Shown: one piece after another, positions 4,891 to 5,125 of the stretch
Numbering within the stretch: the stretch's first letter is position 1
Layout of the letters: every line of letters begins with the position of its first letter
Assembly (NCBI GenBank): GCA_030830285.1
Contig: JAURNF010000043.1
Location: 1-5,125 of the forward strand
Reading direction: 5' to 3'
Source: Candidatus Kapaibacterium sp.
Lineage (GTDB): Bacteria; Bacteroidota; Ignavibacteria; Kapaibacteriales; Kapaibacteriaceae
Length of the DNA: 5,125 bases
Notes under the pieces: generated by a model
What the model was told of the DNA's origin: nothing
The model's database searches: none
What the model saw: the letters and a program-made list of their open reading frames with translations, nothing else
Translations under genes and position numbers: made by a program

Positions 4891-5125
4891 ATGACAATGC
4901 TACGTCATCTGGCGTTGGTTCTTCTGCTCCTAAGCGCAGTGCATGTTGGCACTGCACAGGTACGCGGTGCACAACGGCTCACGTTGAAAGAGTGCATTCG
5001 CATTGGTATCGATAACAGCTTCGACCTTAAGGAAACCTACGCGTCGTCGCGTGCTGCAGGAGCAGAACTCACACAAGCGTTTGGTGCCTACCTGCCGTCG
5101 GCAGACGTATCGGCGAACTACTCAC
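4891..5125 (+). CDS. TolC-family outer membrane efflux protein (N-terminal part only)
   Basis: The frame is open to the right edge (78 codons visible). It begins with a signal peptide (MTMLRHLALVLLLLSAVHVGTA|QV). It is followed by the typical TolC/OEP start of the mature chain: LTLKECIRIGIDNSFDLKE, then a helix with regularly spaced A and E (SSRAAGAELTQAFGAYLPS) leading into ADVSANYS. Family knowledge: these proteins form trimeric outer-membrane channels with a periplasmic alpha-barrel, partnered by a membrane-fusion protein and an RND or ABC inner-membrane pump. Those partners, if linked, would lie to the right outside the window. ATG 4891 and ATG 4897 both give good signal peptides. An upstream in-frame ATG at 4837 would add 18 residues before the signal and is less likely. 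No clear Shine-Dalgarno is visible. AACTTTTG at 4812-4819 is one mismatch from TAnnTTTG and could be its own promoter. Confidence 0.9.
   Translation, partial: MTMLRHLALVLLLLSAVHVGTAQVRGAQRLTLKECIRIGIDNSFDLKETYASSRAAGAELTQAFGAYLPSADVSANYS

Noticed and set aside
1..5125. CRISPR array, tRNA, rRNA, transposase, toxin-antitoxin or defence genes
   Set aside because: I found no regularly spaced repeats, cloverleaf-like sequence, rRNA segments, transposase motifs or small paired cytoplasmic genes anywhere in the window.

Overview
This 5.1 kb window looks like a chromosomal segment of a FCB-group bacterium (Bacteroidota, Chlorobiota, Ignavibacteriota or Kapabacteria-like), with moderate GC, slightly above half by eye. 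Three things suggest this. One gene encodes a secreted protein whose N-terminus carries a motif I associate with type IX secretion (T9SS) substrates. Upstream of typA lies TATCTTTG, an exact match to the Bacteroidota-type -7 promoter element TAnnTTTG. Most of the other genes encode small exported proteins of the kind common in this group. The assignment is inference; the window has no rRNA or other phylogenetic marker except TypA.

Layout. On the minus strand, 1-967 holds a two-gene unit transcribed leftwards. It begins with a 204-residue lipoprotein of unknown function (967 to 353). After a 26-base gap comes a secreted protein with a good Shine-Dalgarno sequence (326 to beyond base 1), whose C-terminus lies outside the window. 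A 184-base divergent intergenic region (968-1151) separates this unit from the plus-strand genes. It contains the likely typA promoter, a run of nine G, an 8-base direct repeat at 11-base spacing and a short inverted repeat.

On the plus strand, typA (1152-2990; ribosome-associated translational GTPase BipA/TypA) is followed 22 bases later by a gene for a Met-rich secreted protein (3013-3903). That gene overlaps by one base (TAATG) with a second secreted-protein gene (3903-4808). The two secreted proteins seem to share a beta-rich layout, and I compare the first with DUF6263-type proteins. They are probably cotranscribed with typA, since I see no terminator between them. After an 82-base gap a TolC-family outer-membrane efflux protein begins (from 4891) and runs off the right edge.

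How they fit together. TypA is a cytoplasmic housekeeping and stress GTPase. Every other gene encodes an exported or envelope protein: lipoprotein, putative T9SS substrate, two periplasmic or outer-membrane-facing proteins and TolC. I see no defence system, CRISPR array, tRNA, rRNA or transposase. The least explained stretch is about 4675-4890. There the end of the second secreted-protein gene turns basic, the TolC reading frame is open far upstream of any plausible start, the opposite strand is also open, and short repeats and palindromes cluster. A dispersed repeat lying across the gene end is one explanation, but this is not proven.
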